Positions 36,578 to 49,660 are shown, counted from the first letter of the stretch. The stretch: 64,000 nt of DNA from Straminergon stramineum (GCA_963920665.1 OY987265.1:3539001-3603000), one strand, 5' to 3'. The notes: a model not told the origin generated them from the sequence alone. A program made the numbers and translations.

Positions 36578-39500
36578 TCAACGCATCCGTCCTCGTTTGT
36601 TGCCTTGCCTTTGAGCTTCATACAAGTCCACTACCTCCTTGGCATTGACCATATGTTTGGCCTCTACCCAAGTTGCTTCCTTCTCATGATATCCCCGCCA
36701 TTTCACCAAGTACTCTTTACCTTTCCTCTTGGTGTTCCTACTTTTCAAGATCCCTTCCACCTCATACTCAAGGTGGTCACCAACCAACTCCGGTGGAGGC
36801 CGCAACACTTGCTTGCGCTCCGGCCTCAAGGTATCTTCATAATATGGCTTGAGCAATGAAACATGAAAAGTTGGATGCACCTTGATCTCCGGTGGTAATG
36901 TTAACTTATAGACATCTTCAAACAAGCGCTTTTCAATGACAAACGGACCCGCATACTTTGCCATGAATTTGGGAGTTAGGCCCTCCGGTAAGGTGAAGTT
37001 CTTCACATTCAACCAAACCTTTTTGCCCTCCTCATACTCAACATGGCGTCGCCCTTTGTTCACTTGGTCCACATACCTCTTTTGTGCTTTGGCTAACCAT
37101 ACCTTGGTCTTTTCGAGCATTTGCTCCCTTTTGGCAATCAAGTCCTCCGCATCTTGGTTTGGCAACGGCTCCACTTGTGCTTGCTCCAAGGCTAAGTCGG
37201 TAGGCATAAGTGGCTCCACTCCATAGGCCACTTTGAACGGTGATTCCCCAGTCGCCGCATGCTTAGCTTTGTTGTAACTAAACTCTGCCAAAACCAAGTA
37301 CTCCGTCCAATCACTTTGGTCTGCACTCACGTAATTCCTTAGGTATTGATTGAGAACCCCATTCACCCTCTCCGTTTGTCCATCGGTTTGAGGATGAAAT
37401 GCCGTGCTAAACGCAAGTTTAGTCTTCATCTTACGAAACAAGTGCCTCCAAAATGCACTTGTAAACTTAGGGTCTCTATCCGAAACAATCACCCTTGGCA
37501 ATCCGTGATGTCGCCACCACATGTTGAGGAACAAGACCGCGGTCTCCAATGCGGTCGCCGTCCCCCGAGTTGGCTCCATGAGTGCCAACTTGCTAAAGCG
37601 ATCTACCACCACAAAGATCGCATCATACCCTCGTGACATCGGAAGGCTCGTGATGAAGTCCATGGAAACACATTCCCATGGCCCACTTGGAATAGGCAAA
37701 GGTCGTAACAATCCCGCTTGCTTTTGATAAGATGCCCGGTTGCCTTGGCAAATGACACAAGTCTTCACATAATGGGTAATGTCTTCTTTCATCCCCGGCC
37801 AATAAAACCTCTTGCTAACCGAACATATGGTGGATTTCTCCCCCCTATGCCCGGCCAAGGGGTTATCATGTTCCTCTTTCAACACGGTTAACCTCAACTT
37901 GCCACTTGGAACATACACCCTAGTTTGTTTGAACTTGATCAAGCCTTCATGCAACCGGATTCCTTTCACTTTCTTACCACTTCGCAAGTCACTCAAAAAC
38001 TTTTGAGCTTCCGGGTCCTTCATATACGCCTCCCTTATCTTCCTAGCCAAGTCCCCTTCACCCGCATACATCATGCGCAAAATTTGGGTGGTACTTGGCC
38101 TATGCTCCTCCTTCCGACTTAGTGCATCCGGCACTACATTCTCACGCCCCGGCTTGTGGATCAACTCCACATTCATAAGCGCCAAGGTATCATACCACCT
38201 CAATTGCTTTGGTGACACCCGAGCTTGGTTCTCAAAGTACTTCAAAGACACATTATCGGTGTATACCTTGGTCTTATGAAGACCAAGGTAATGTTGCCAT
38301 GTCTTCAAACAATGCACCACGGCAAACATTTCCTTCTCATGCGTTGGCCACTTGGTTTGAGTTCCATCAAGCTTTTTGCTCTCAAACGCAATAGGCCGCC
38401 CATCTTGCATGAGCACTCCCCCAATGGCAAAGTCACTTGCATCGGTGTGCACCTCAAAAGGTTTCTCAAACTCGGGAAACTTCAATACTGGTGGAGAAGA
38501 AAGCTTTTGTTTGAGTTCTTCAAATGATCTCTCACAATCATCCGTCCACACTATGGCAAGGTTTTTCTTCAATAAGTCAGACATAGGCTTGGCAATTTTG
38601 GAAAAGTCACGAATGAACCGTCTATAATAATTGGCCAACCCAAGAAAGGATCTAACTCCCTTTTGGGTTGTAGGCCTTTTCCACTTTTGAATTGCCTCTA
38701 TCTTTTTGTTGTCCGGCTTGATTCCCGACCCCGTCATAATGTGTCCCAAGAACTCCATTTCCATCAAACCAAACTCACTTTTCTCCCCATTTGCATATAA
38801 CTTGTTATCCCTTAGTTTTTGAAGCACCACCTCAAGATGCCTAGCATGCTCCTCCGCCGTCTTGGAAAACACCAAAATGTCATCAATGTATACAATGACA
38901 AACTCATCAAGCTCTTCATGAAATATCATATTCATGAGTGTGGTAAAAGTCGAAGGCTCATTACACAATCCAAATGGCATGACCAAAAACTCATAGGACC
39001 CATATCTTGTCCTACAAGCCGTTTTCTCAACGTCACCCTCCGCAATGCGAATTTGGTAGTAACCCGATTTCAAGTCAATGCGGCTATAGTACTTAGCCCC
39101 CGCCAACCGATCAAAGAGATCATCAATTCGAGGCAAAGGATAGTTGTTCTTGATGGTCACCTTATTGAGAGCCCGGTAATCCACACACATGCGAAGTTTC
39201 CCATCTTTCTTGTCCACAAACAAGACCGGTGCTCCATAAGGTGACTTGCTTTGGCGAATATACCCCTTTGCCAAAAGCTCCTTGAGTTGTTTCTTCAACT
39301 CTTCCAACTCCCTTTGGTTCAATCTATATGGTGCCTTGGACCGTGGCTCCGACCCCGGCACCACCTCAATCTTGTGATCCACTTCTCTCTTTGGTGGTAG
39401 CTCATCGGGCAACTCTTGAGTAAGTACGTCCACAAACTTTCGGATTACATCACCAACACATTTTGGAGGTTGCTTCCCCTTAGCACCTCCATGGCTAACT

Positions 39501-41176
39501 CCTTCATGTGAGTCCGCCCGCATCACAATCAAAAACCTATTTTCCTCTAGGTCCTCAATGCTAGCTAGTAGGATTCGACTCCCCAATAATGAAGGAGTCC
39601 TAGTTATTTCCAACTCTATTTCCCTACCATTCGCATTAGCGACGACCTTCACCTTTGGTCGCCGCCGTATATCTACCTCATATGTATTCAAAAAGGTATT
39701 TCCTAGGATGAAGTCCACTCCATCCATATCACATACGGTGAAGTCTTCCACAAAAGAAAATTCTCCACACTTCACCTCCACATCCGTCACAATGTGGCTT
39801 GTTTGGTGAGGCTTACCCTTGGCAAACCTCACATTGATGGGCTTGCTTGCCTTAGTCTTTTGCAAGCCCAACTCCTCCACTGCTCTTGGACTTATAAACG
39901 AGTGGGTTGCCCCTGTATCCAACAAAAATGAAACATCACGTTGGCCAATGGTCCCTTGGAGAAATAACAACTTTGGTTTTATTTTGGTTCTACTTGCCTT
40001 AGCCACAAAGCCCCCATGAAGCAAGTGTTTTGTCAAATGGGTGCGCATGCTTTGAGTACTCACCCGCGGTTTGGTGCAACCCTTTGCCATGTGGCCCTTC
40101 TCACCACAATTGAAGCAAGTCATTTGACTTCCATCCCCCTTTGGCTTGTTGTCACCTTCCGCTTTTCCTTTAGTAGAACCCCCTTTATTCCCACTTGGTT
40201 GTCCTCCATCTTGCCCATGCTTCCGCTTTTGCCAAACACGTTTCCTTAGTTGGTACTTCGAATGTGCCTTGGTAGATTCATGTGTTGAGGCCCCATCTTT
40301 GGACCTCTTGTTGGGACCTTCATCGTCCCCAATCCTCTCCGCAAGCTTCAATAACTCAGCACATGATTCTGGCAACCTTGGCATTCGAAACAATGCTCGT
40401 TCCGCCCAACTTTGGAGTCCATTGAAGAAAATGATCTTCTTCGCCAATTCATCTAACTTTGGGAGTACACTTAGTTGTGCGTTGAACTCCCGCACATACC
40501 CCCTCAAAGTGCCGGTTTGCTTCAACCGCACTAATGCCATCCCATCACAAAGGTCTTGGTACTCCGGTGTGAACCGGTTACCTAGTAGTTCCTTGAAACT
40601 AGCCCAATCAAGGTTCTCCACCACCTCCCCATTCTCCTCTTTGTATTGGGTCCACCACGTCAAGGCATGATCCTTCAAGAAAGTCACCGCAATAGTGATC
40701 TTGTCCTCTTCAAATGCACGTTGAGCTTCGAAGTACATCTCCATCTCCACAAGAAAGTCCTTAACCTTATGAGCCTTGCCCATCCCCGTGAAAGAAGAGG
40801 GCATGTTGGTCTTGCACAACTTGTGGGATGAAGAGCTTGAGCTCTTCTCTTTTAGCTCTCTAATTTCCCCTTGCATGTCCCGAAGAGTTTTGACAAGTTC
40901 CTCAAACATCACATCACGTGACTTCCTTTTCCGACTTCGTGGTGCCCTCAAAGGACTAGAGGCGGTATCCCGATTGTCTTCACTAGCTTCTTGGTTCCCA
41001 CTATGTTTCATAGCTAGCCCTTCTTGCTTCGCTATGGGGTTCACTCCTTCCTCCGAAGAGTGCACCCTTTCACCTTGTGTTTCTGAGGCTTCTCCATGCT
41101 CTTGACCTTGACTACGTGTCCGTCGACCCTGTTCAGAAGGCTCAACTTCCCCAACTTTGGTACCCTTTCTAGCCAT
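36578..41176 (-). CDS. Ty3 chromovirus Gag-Pol polyprotein
   Basis: One open frame of 1,532 residues. In order: Gag; a zinc knuckle CX2CX4HX4C (Cys354, Cys357, His362, Cys367); aspartic protease LLDTGA (Asp420); reverse transcriptase with YIDD (Asp765, Asp766) and an upstream Asp701; RNase H with HTDAS (Asp912) and YTDN (Asp974); integrase with an HHCC zinc site (about 1103-1143) and catalytic Asp1173, Asp1233 and Glu1269 at the usual D-35-E spacing; and a C-terminal chromodomain (about 1471-1525, YLVKWRGY), thought to guide integration to modified chromatin. All catalytic residues are present. The start is the ATG at 41,176; the frame is open up to the primer site, but nothing upstream is an ATG. 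Gag and Pol share one frame with no shift, as in many plant chromoviruses. Confidence 0.96.
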   Translation of the reverse strand: MARKGTKVGEVEPSEQGRRTRSQGQEHGEASETQGERVHSSEEGVNPIAKQEGLAMKHSGNQEASEDNRDTASSPLRAPRSRKRKSRDVMFEELVKTLRDMQGEIRELKEKSSSSSSHKLCKTNMPSSFTGMGKAHKVKDFLVEMEMYFEAQRAFEEDKITIAVTFLKDHALTWWTQYKEENGEVVENLDWASFKELLGNRFTPEYQDLCDGMALVRLKQTGTLRGYVREFNAQLSVLPKLDELAKKIIFFNGLQSWAERALFRMPRLPESCAELLKLAERIGDDEGPNKRSKDGASTHESTKAHSKYQLRKRVWQKRKHGQDGGQPSGNKGGSTKGKAEGDNKPKGDGSQMTCFNCGEKGHMAKGCTKPRVSTQSMRTHLTKHLLHGGFVAKASRTKIKPKLLFLQGTIGQRDVSFLLDTGATHSFISPRAVEELGLQKTKASKPINVRFAKGKPHQTSHIVTDVEVKCGEFSFVEDFTVCDMDGVDFILGNTFLNTYEVDIRRRPKVKVVANANGREIELEITRTPSLLGSRILLASIEDLEENRFLIVMRADSHEGVSHGGAKGKQPPKCVGDVIRKFVDVLTQELPDELPPKREVDHKIEVVPGSEPRSKAPYRLNQRELEELKKQLKELLAKGYIRQSKSPYGAPVLFVDKKDGKLRMCVDYRALNKVTIKNNYPLPRIDDLFDRLAGAKYYSRIDLKSGYYQIRIAEGDVEKTACRTRYGSYEFLVMPFGLCNEPSTFTTLMNMIFHEELDEFVIVYIDDILVFSKTAEEHARHLEVVLQKLRDNKLYANGEKSEFGLMEMEFLGHIMTGSGIKPDNKKIEAIQKWKRPTTQKGVRSFLGLANYYRRFIRDFSKIAKPMSDLLKKNLAIVWTDDCERSFEELKQKLSSPPVLKFPEFEKPFEVHTDASDFAIGGVLMQDGRPIAFESKKLDGTQTKWPTHEKEMFAVVHCLKTWQHYLGLHKTKVYTDNVSLKYFENQARVSPKQLRWYDTLALMNVELIHKPGRENVVPDALSRKEEHRPSTTQILRMMYAGEGDLARKIREAYMKDPEAQKFLSDLRSGKKVKGIRLHEGLIKFKQTRVYVPSGKLRLTVLKEEHDNPLAGHRGEKSTICSVSKRFYWPGMKEDITHYVKTCVICQGNRASYQKQAGLLRPLPIPSGPWECVSMDFITSLPMSRGYDAIFVVVDRFSKLALMEPTRGTATALETAVLFLNMWWRHHGLPRVIVSDRDPKFTSAFWRHLFRKMKTKLAFSTAFHPQTDGQTERVNGVLNQYLRNYVSADQSDWTEYLVLAEFSYNKAKHAATGESPFKVAYGVEPLMPTDLALEQAQVEPLPNQDAEDLIAKREQMLEKTKVWLAKAQKRYVDQVNKGRRHVEYEEGKKVWLNVKNFTLPEGLTPKFMAKYAGPFVIEKRLFEDVYKLTLPPEIKVHPTFHVSLLKPYYEDTLRPERKQVLRPPPELVGDHLEYEVEGILKSRNTKRKGKEYLVKWRGYHEKEATWVEAKHMVNAKEVVDLYEAQRQGNKRGRMR

Positions 41177-41208
41177 GCCTTCCAAACTCCGTCGCACTAC
41201 GTAGCCCT

Positions 41209-41220
41209 GCTCTGATACCA
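41209..41220 (-). other. Ty3 primer-binding site, initiator tRNA-Met
   Basis: On the - strand this reads TGGTATCAGAGC, the standard plant site complementary to the 3' end of initiator tRNA-Met. It lies 2 bases from the 5' LTR. Confidence 0.95.
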
Positions 41221-41222
41221 AG

Positions 41223-42384
41223 TGTCGCGCCCCTTAGTGACACTTATCACTTTAAGCTCACTTTCCAAACACTTAGCACCTTAGTGCCACTAAGGTTCAC
41301 GCTCTCCTAACACTGCACATGCCACGCACCCACAATGTTAGGTTCCAACCCAAGTCACGGGGTTCTCCATTCCTCCGTAACTCCCAATCCTTTCCTTCTA
41401 ATCCTTAACTCCCACAAGACACCGGGCATGTCATTTGATGACATAGGGCGGAACTTCCATTGATGTCCAAGCAATCGGTGAGGCACTACTCCCACCGGTG
41501 CTAACCGCCCTTGAATGGGACCCAATTCCCCACTAGGCCCAACCCAACTCATTTCGGGACTCACTAATCGGGACTCACCCAACGGGACTCACACCATGGC
41601 CTAGTGTAGAGTGGGACACCACCCAACCGGTATCAAGGAGTGCACAAGCACTCCATGGTAACACACAAGTGGTGGTGAGGCTCCAACACTAACCTCACCA
41701 CCCGGGGCCACTTAGGCTCACCATGGCACCATCCGGGAGTGAGGAGGGAGACCACCCCTCCTCATAGTACTCTCTGCGGGATTCGGCAGCCCCCCCCATA
41801 CTAGAGGTCACCGGGAACCCCCAAGATGCACCCCATCTTGGAAGACCACCCATTTCTCCCGATTCGCACTACTTTGGGACTCCCGAACTTCCACCTGGCA
41901 TAACTTTGCGGTCCGGGATCCAAATCGCACATGCGACCCCATTTTCGACATCTACGCGACGCGTAGATGCCGATGGACTACTCACTTGCTCCATTCGGAC
42001 AAGTACTCGCAAAGATATCGCCCTCCAAAGATTCGGGACACTCCCGCCGCGGCCGGGACACTCCCGGCGCGGCCAGAGCACTCCCGGCGCGACCAGGGCG
42101 CTCCCGGCGCGACCGGGACACCCCCAACTTTGAACGCCCATAACTTTTGACTCGCAAGTCCAAATCACGCGTTCTTTGGACGGCTAGAAGCGTCTTCTCA
42201 AGACCTTTCCAAGCATGTATCACACGCCTTCAAATTCATCCGGATCAGAGCGCTACATCGCTCTGATCGCTCGGGACTCCTAGTCCCCCTCACCTCATCT
42301 CTTGCAAGGCTTGGGAAGTCACCCCCAATGTCCCCCTTGCTCACCAAGGTGGCACGGGCACGCCTTCTGATGAGGGTCGTGACA
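41223..42384 (-). repeat. 5' LTR of the Ty3 element
   Basis: The partner of 34,527-35,688, offset by 6,696 bp, with one substitution seen. For the element this is the promoter LTR. Its 20-bp tandem array is at 42,035-42,124. Short open frames inside both LTRs are repeats of each other and are not genes. Confidence 0.97.
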
Positions 42385-44319
42385 TGCTTCCTCCTTTGAG
42401 GACTCCGATGCCACAGTAATCACCCTCTTCTTCTTTGCTGGAGGAGAGTCTGGTCGAATAGGGGCTTTTCCTTTCGATATTGTCACATGCCGTGGGTCCT
42501 CACGTGACTTAGGCCTGCGCTCTCCAATTGGCCGCACATGCCGCTGCGGTGACAAGGGAGGACCTTCATCCTACGGCGAACTCCTCTGCGATGGCGCTTC
42601 CTTCCTCTTTCTAGGGTTCTCTCGAGGCTGCAGCATCTTTTGCGTTTCACCTCTCCACTTCACAAAAAACTCTCTCTCCTGCCACAACAGAAAGTAGCCA
42701 CATGCATAGGTTAGCATTGTGCTCGGGGGAAGTACTTTCTCCACCGATGAATGTGAGTCCAATAGTCGCCAATTAAAGGCATACTTGGAATTCTAGGAGG
42801 CCTACCCAATTGTGATGCCCCTGCGAGATGGCAATTGCATCCGATGTTGAAACTGCAGGCAAGCGACACACAAACGGAGAGGGACCGGAACGCTGAAGCA
42901 GGAAAGCTATGTCCGAGGAAACACCTGTATTGAAGAACAACGGTGACAAACGTCCCCGCAATGATGGCACAGTGGTTAGCCTATACTCGAGCCCTACCTT
43001 GTGACCGTTGTAGGGTCTTATGATCGTGGAAACCCTCGCCTTGTAGCCCCTGTCGATGCCCCGCATGCTACGAGTTCCACTACTCCTATGAACTACAGAA
43101 TTGCGAATTGTCTAGAATTCAAATCAGAGTCATGCGACAAGAAATTTACCTGTTTCATAGGTAGGTGCTTTCTATCGCCATCCGATTGCGTTGGTGGCGT
43201 CAGTGTTTGTATATCTTCTGGTCGTTGGAGGCGTGAGCTTCGCTGACAGACGCCTGCAGATGCTACACTCTGCTTCATCGACATCCTCTTCGGATTGTTG
43301 TCCACGCATTGTAACACTAAATTACTAAGAATTGCAGCTGCCTCTGAATCATGCACATCCACCCTATGCACCTCACTTGATGTTTCAGCGAAGTGTACAA
43401 GCCTAGCACGCTTCTGCAATCCTGACAACACCACCATATCGGTAAGTAGATCACGTGAACTCTCCAATTCGACGTTCAGCACAGGATAGGATTTGGAGGA
43501 CCTCTAGCATAGTATGTCCAGTTCTAGTTTACTGTGAAGCACTCTGGATACTCTGGGGACATGTGGGAAATGGTTTTGTAGAGGGCACTTTTCCTTACAT
43601 AGTATGAAATAGTATTTGCCAAGATGTCCCATTTGACATCAACATTGATGTTTGAAGGTTTAAGGCGATGTCCAATAGTGACGAAGCCTATCACAGTCAT
43701 CGTCCTTTGCTGACACATGTAACTAAGTTGTATTGCTATGGCATCATTCTCAGAAATGCTTACTCAACATGCACATCGAAATTCGTCATTTTTTAGTACT
43801 CTTATATTCACTTCAAAAGCAATGCAGACAAATTGAAGAGTCTTCAATTCTGTGAGAAGATGAACTTCATTTGCTACAATGTCCTAAGTTTTTCAGTAGT
43901 ACCCTGCAAATTCTGTGTGAGATTGGCTGAACATAGAAATTCCGTCGACTGTCATGTAAACGTCCTTGAGGATGTCCTCTTTGGCAGAAGTGTCGAATGA
44001 GGATGCCTATGTAGACGTCTTGAATGACACTAATCCAAATGCTTTCCTCGTCATATCCATCTTCATGACGACGTACATGTACTACCACTTATATCTGAAG
44101 CGCTTAGTGTAACACGTAAAGAAGGAGGTGTAAGTATAGACTACCAAGTGAATGGCAGCTACTTCATAGCAGCAGCCATGCCAACACACATATTTAAAGG
44201 CTCTCTTAATATGTGAATTGCACCACTGGAATAAAATGACGTATAGTTTTCATGCAAGGTTTTTAGTGGAGGTGCGGTGAGATTGTTACCAGAGTTTATG
44301 ACTCATACTGTAAGTGAGC

Positions 44320-47300
44320 ATGGCTAGTCGCAGTAATGCGGGTTTACAGGGCCGTGGTGCGACCATTCATGTCATAGAGGATGGACGCACACTCCGTCAT
44401 GTACCTCTCGATGACATAATTCTCCACACTAAGTTGCGAGTGGCGAGAGAGAAGAATGTGCGGTCATTCAGGTGTCCTTGCAGAGACTACAAAGGTGGTC
44501 GTTGAAAAAGCATCCAAGTAATACAACAACACCACGCAGTGGTGGGCAGAGATCCATTTTTGAAGAAGTCACTACTAGGCGGAGACCCCCCTAAGGGCTA
44601 TCCACCTCGTGGAATGTGGCTTGAAGACGTCTCGTATGATGACGACGTTGTTGACAGGATTTCATCAGACACAGGAGCTGACATTGCGGGCATTCCTTTC
44701 GAAGATACAAATGGAGAATAGGCTGAAGAACAACCTCCTCATACTTTGGATGAGTACCACGAAGTCCAACGTCAAGTGCTTGAAGCATTAGGCAGAGGAG
44801 ATGAATTGCATGAAGAGGCTGAGACTGCAGGCGAGTTTGCCAACCAAGATGACAGCGGTCCTAATACTGTAGATGGATTGGAGAATTTGTACATAGAAGC
44901 CACTACACCAGTGTATCCGGGTTCCAAGACCAGTGTAGTGTCAGCCACAATCATCATCATGAACATGTGTACAGTGTTCTGTGTAAGCAATACGTTCACT
45001 AATGAGTTGTTTCGTTTCTTATCTGGGGATTTATTACCGGTGCCTAATAAGTTGCCTACAACTCATTATGCAGCACGCAAGAGCATCCGACCATTGGGCT
45101 TGCAGTACAACAACATCCATACTTGTCCCAATGGATGTATTCTTCATGAAGATGAATATTCAGCACTTGATACTTGTCCTCAATGCAGTAGGGCACGATG
45201 GGTGAATGGCACAAATAGTATTCCATCCAAAGTCATCCGGCACTTCCCCCTCATTCCTAGGTTGAAACGGATGTGGAGGTCGTGTGAGATATCATGCATG
45301 TTGACAGGGTACACCAAACATGTTAGCCATGACGGCATCATGCGTTCCGTGGTGGACAGCCTAGTATGGAAACACATCGACAACGACATTGCGTTTGGCA
45401 ACTTCGGATCAAAGGTTAGGAACATGTGGCTTGCACTAGCTCTAGATGGGGTGAATCCTTTCAAGCTAAGCAACACTAATTGGTCAACATGGCCAGTGTT
45501 GATCTTGATCTACAATTTCGAGCCATGGTTCGTCACGAAGAAGTTCTTCATTTCGTTGTGCATTTTGATTTCAAGCAAAAAGTCTCCAACTTCGGCAAAC
45601 ATTGATGTCTTCATACGTCCACTATTGAAGGAACTTCATGAATTGTGGCGCGGTGTTCTAGCCCTTGATTTCTCCCAACCGGAAGGGGGTCGTGCTTTCA
45701 CATTGTGTGCCTTACTTATGTGGACCATTTCAGACTTCCCAGCATATGGCCTCATTTCTAATCTTTGTTGTAAGGGGTATAAGGGTTGCCCTTATTGTGG
45801 ACCAGATATTGATGCAAGGATGGCAAAAATCGGTGACATTCTTTTCAATAGGGGGACGAAGGGCTCTAAGATTGTGTACAGTGGCATCCGCCGTTATTTA
45901 CCTCGGCACTACCCTTATCGCTGCAATAGGAGATTCAATGGATTAGTAGAGCATCGTGCTAGGCCAAGAGTATTGACAAGGCAAGATATCATTCGATATG
46001 CAGCATGGCAGCAATCATACCTAGAATTAGGTGGGAAGGAGAATGGGCCTGATGACCCTATGCATGTCACAGGTGTGAAACGCTTGAGTGCTCTATACGA
46101 GCTTGAATATTGGCAGGTGAGGACTAAATGACCATGTATGTTGGACGTTCACATACATTCCTTGCGTCACAATAGACATAGCATTGACCACGTTCGTTCT
46201 TTGCAAATGCTTGTTCGATCCACAGTGACATTTTCTTTCATGTCGAAAGAGACATCCTTCATAACAGACTGACATTGTTGTGGATAGCTTTCACCACTTG
46301 GGTGCAATGCAAAAAGGAATGTGTGCATTGAATTCCACAGTAGGATAGTCTTGCAAGAAAAGTTCATGTCATGTACAAGCATTCTTTTTTGTGAAAATTG
46401 AACGCTCGAAACTATAATTTCACTGTCTAAAAGATTTCGTGCATATGTTTTGCAGCATTTGCTAGATCGACACATCTTAGACACTATGCAGTGTGAGAAA
46501 AATTTGTGCAAAAATATGGTGAAGACCCTTATGGGAATTCATGATAGTCCTGGAAGTCAGGTTGATGCAGAGGACTTGGGCATTTGTGAGGAGATATGGC
46601 TGCAACCTCCATGAAGGCAACATGATGAGTACTATATGCCACATGCCCCTTATGTATTGAAGCCAAATGAATGCAAAGAGTTTGTAGAAATTGTTTCTAA
46701 TATTCGAACCCCAATGAACTACGTGGGGAGCATTCATAAGCGCTTAGTGGATGGGAAACTCCAGTACATGAAAACACATGATTATCATGTTCTCATGCAA
46801 CAAGTTAGTAGAGCTCTTATAGTGCTCATGTGTCTTATGTAAGTAGTTTTATGTAGGCAAGTTCTAGAAGAGGGTATTGTAACCATTAAACCCTAGAACG
46901 TGATAGACTGTTGCTGCATGTGACATTCACCATGGGGACAGGGTAGGTCACAAACGATGTTTTGTATAACACATATCTGGACATGCCTGTCTAGCCTTGG
47001 TCTTTGTTGACCTCTTCAAGATTGCTTATTGAGGGGATTGCCTTGGGCATTTGCCCAATGAAGGACTTGGTTGAAGTTTGGGATGATCAAAAGTAATCTT
47101 TCTTGTTGTGATGACACATGCTTTGCAGATTCTTCCTGTGGCGGTTCGCAACATACTCGACGAAAGTGTGCGCTTAGCTATAATTAAAATGAGCAGAGTA
47201 TTCCAAAGACTTTGTGCGAAAGAGGTACGACTAGAAGATGAACAGGACATGATGCGTGATGTGGTCATGGCAACGTGCGTGCTAGAGAAGGAATTTCCCT

Positions 47301-48834
47301 CGACATTTCTTAATGTCATGACGCATTTGCCTGTACATCTAGTGGAGCAACTGTTCAGATGTGGTCGAGTGCATTGCCGGTGGATGTATTTGATAGAGCG
47401 ATACATGAAGACATTGAAGGACTATGTCAGAACATTTGCACATCCAGAGGGTAGCATTGCTGAAGGCTATCGAATGGATGACACGCTTGGATTTTGCACA
47501 GAGTACATGCATCGGTATAGAGGAATAGTGCATCGTGTGTGGGATGCGGAAGAAGACGCCACCATGAACGATGAGATTCTTCGTTGCAACTCCCAACGAA
47601 AGTGGAAGATGTCCGATGAATTCCGGAACTATGCATATGCTTTTGTTTTGGACAATGCAGCATGCTTGGACCAATGGCAACAGTGAGTGCAAGAAAACAG
47701 TCATTGATGTCTTTTGTAATTGTTGTCATGAATCACCCTATGTGTTTCTGAACGTTTTCGTGTTCCTTGCCACGCATTTGTCAACATCAACTTTCATGTG
47801 CTATGTCTTCTGTGACATGGCCAGTGCAAAGAGTTCTAAGATACTATTTCTTGTTGTGTTCTCTCTGACATCCTATGTGACGCAGGTTTGTTCAAGGGCA
47901 TGTTAGAGAAGACGTTTCCACTGTTTCAGAAGTCGTCGCTATTACATGTGAGGTCCATGCAGTCTTATAGACCATGCTTGAAATGTGCTACAGGGAATAT
48001 ATGGAGGCTAGAGGTCAGCGTTGGGAAGAGAGGGAGGCATTTCGAAGACAATTTCTTCGTCGCCATGCTTCAATGGCTGTGCGATACCCAGTAGAACTTT
48101 ATGATTTGCCATCTTTTGCATCATAGTTTAGTGCACAAGTGCGAAATCTACAAGATGTGGGTGAGCATGTGGATGATGATGTTGTATAGTATGGGCAGCT
48201 TCCTCAGCGATATGTTATCTCTCATTGCCAAATGTATGCCTTTGACACCTACTTCCGTGTTCGTAGTGCTGAAGGTGGCCTCATCACATGCGACTCGTGT
48301 ATTGTAGCATCTTTCACTCGACAAGTACGATGGGGGCTTCGCAATGGGCGACCCATAGAGAGAACCGATGACTATGTGGGGTACATCAAAGAGATTCTTG
48401 AGTTGGACTACAGGAATCATTGCACCACCGTGTTGGTATGTGATTGGGTAAAGGCAACCCGGGATCCTCGATTTCCAAACATTCAGCGAGATAGATATGG
48501 CTTCACTGTGGGAAACTTCAACCGCATGGACGGCAAGGTTCACTCCGACTCTTTTGCATTCCGATTGCACTATCAACATGTGTTCTTTTTGGATGATCCA
48601 CACCGACAGGGTTGGAAAGTTGTGTGCCAGATAGACGTGAGGGGTAGACGGGGGCAAATAGAAATCAACCAATCCATCCCTCACATCATTGATGTGGGAA
48701 ATGATGAGGACTTCATAGGTTTGCAACCACAAATGCTAGACTTAGAGCCTATCAGAGAAGCTGCAACAGTTGGTGGTATATACATCCCACAATCAACGGA
48801 GGATCCCACACAAGAAGAAGCTGAAGTGACCTAG
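44320..48834 (+). pseudogene. CACTA transposase gene (tnp2 domain, DUF4218-like, DUF4216-like)
   Basis: Four exons at 44320-46116, 46456-46803, 47129-47682 and 47886-48834 keep one frame over 1,215 codons. Exon 1 holds the tnp2-type transposase core: zinc-binding-like CPNGC and CPQC (about 269-289), ALDGVNPF with a candidate catalytic Asp376, NIDVFIRPL (Asp429), MWTISDFPAYG (467-477) and GCPYC. Exon 2 continues with HLLD and HVLMQQ. Exon 3 matches DUF4218 (ILPVAVR, LPVHLVEQ, EGSIAEGY). Exon 4 contains DUF4216 (ILELDYRN, VLVCDWV, VFFLDDP). The enzyme would cut and move the element. Six in-frame stops break it: TGA at 44,503 and 46,612; TAG at 44,719, 47,968, 48,124 and 48,187. There are no frameshifts. 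The ATG at 44,320 is the first in frame. Confidence 0.8.
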
Positions 48835-49019
48835 TAGGACTAGCCATGGTCTTTTGCAGTAGCACTGATGCTGCACAGGTCTCAGCCAAAATTACAATTG
48901 ACGATGTCAAAGTCAGGGTTGACGAAAGTGAGCGTCCCAGGCAAAATCGCGTCCAAAAATCAGACGTCCGCACTCCGTGGACGCTGCGTCTCCGATGGGT
49001 AAAAAATGCCATCCGCAAA

Positions 49020-49660
49020 TTTATCCTGGGTAAATGCGGTCGGCGGTCGGGTAGTTGGGCAGATGGACGGACAGGCGGACGAGCGGTCGGGTAGTCGGGC
49101 GGACGGTAGATGGGCGGTCGGGCGGATGGGTAATCAGTTGGGGGACACTCCCTATGTAGTCGCAACAACTTTCAATTGCAATTTCCGAATTCGTTTTTTG
49201 GAATTTTGGGACGTGTAATATACCGTTGGAAAGGTCTTGGAAATACCTTTCCAATGGTATATCACACGCCCCCAAACAAAAAAATCTCAAATCAGAAATG
49301 CTGAAAGAAGTATGATGCTTCAAAAAGTGAGTGTCCGCCTTGGTGTCCGCCCGTCCGCCCATCCGCCCTCCCGTCTACACCCCCCGTCCGCTTGGCGGAC
49401 GCTCACTATATAGTCGCAGTAACTTTCAATTGCAATTTCCGAATTCGTTTTTTGGAATTTTAGGGCGTGTAATATACCGTTGGAAAGGTCTTGGAAATAC
49501 CTTTCCAATGGTATATCACACGCCCCCTAAACACCAAAATCTCCAATTGGAAATGCCAAAAGAAGTACAATGCTTCAAAAAGTGAGTGTCCGCCTTGGTG
49601 TCCGCTCGTCCGCCATCTCGTCCACCACAAGCCTTTTCCGTCCGCTTAGTCCACCAGCCA
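49020..49660 (+). repeat. Left cluster of 41-bp hairpin modules in the CACTA element (2 copies)
   Basis: Two copies about 254 bp apart. Each contains a hairpin (49,220-49,260 and 49,474-49,514) with 16-bp arms ATACCGTTGGAAAGGT / ACCTTTCCAATGGTAT around a 9-base loop. Each is embedded in conserved flanks (AACTTTCAATTGCAATTTCC before, GTATATCACACGCCCC after) and GTCCGCC-rich linkers. Confidence 0.8.

Larger units (their letters stand above)
34527..42384 (-). mobile_element. Ty3/gypsy chromovirus LTR retrotransposon, apparently intact
   Basis: Two 1,162-bp LTRs (TG...CA) differ at one position. A 5-bp TGCTT duplication flanks the element (34522-34526 and 42385-42389). Reading on the - strand: the 5' LTR at 41,223-42,384, a tRNA-Met primer site, one gag-pol frame (41,176-36,578), a noncoding stretch of about 0.9 kb, a polypurine tract and the 3' LTR at 34,527-35,688. 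Gene order (protease, RT, RNase H, integrase) and the C-terminal chromodomain mark a chromovirus. It sits inside an exon of the CACTA second gene. Near-identical LTRs and an open polyprotein indicate a recent insertion. Confidence 0.97.
32078..43482 (-). pseudogene. Second CACTA gene, Ptta/En/Spm transposase-like, split by Ty3 insertion
   Basis: Exon-like segments read leftward: about 43,482-43,153 (ends KHLPMKQ at a GTAAAT donor), 43,066-42,785 (ends GLLEFQ at GTATGC), 42,762-42,385, then across the Ty3 element to 34,526-34,470, 33,930-33,690, a segment near 33,240-33,040 (KLPRPGDIDPEHWEKL) and 32,763-32,078. GQGQPFGAMKAVLSSNVKKY resembles the N-terminal region of the plant Ptta/En/Spm family (PF03004). 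The last exon starts with a predicted coiled coil. In such elements this gene acts like TnpA in binding the termini. In-frame TAG codons occur at 42,573, 33,850 and 32,698. Family assignment is by pattern, and exon limits are approximate. Confidence 0.55.

Noticed and set aside
41177..41221. Fifteen extra codons at the start of the Ty3 polyprotein
   Set aside because: They begin with TTG inside the primer-binding site; the first true ATG is at 41,176.
44503..48189. Idea that TAG and TGA codons in the transposase are recoded or repaired by U-to-C RNA editing
   Set aside because: Such editing is known in organelles of some land plants, not in nuclear transcripts; mutational decay explains the pattern more simply.
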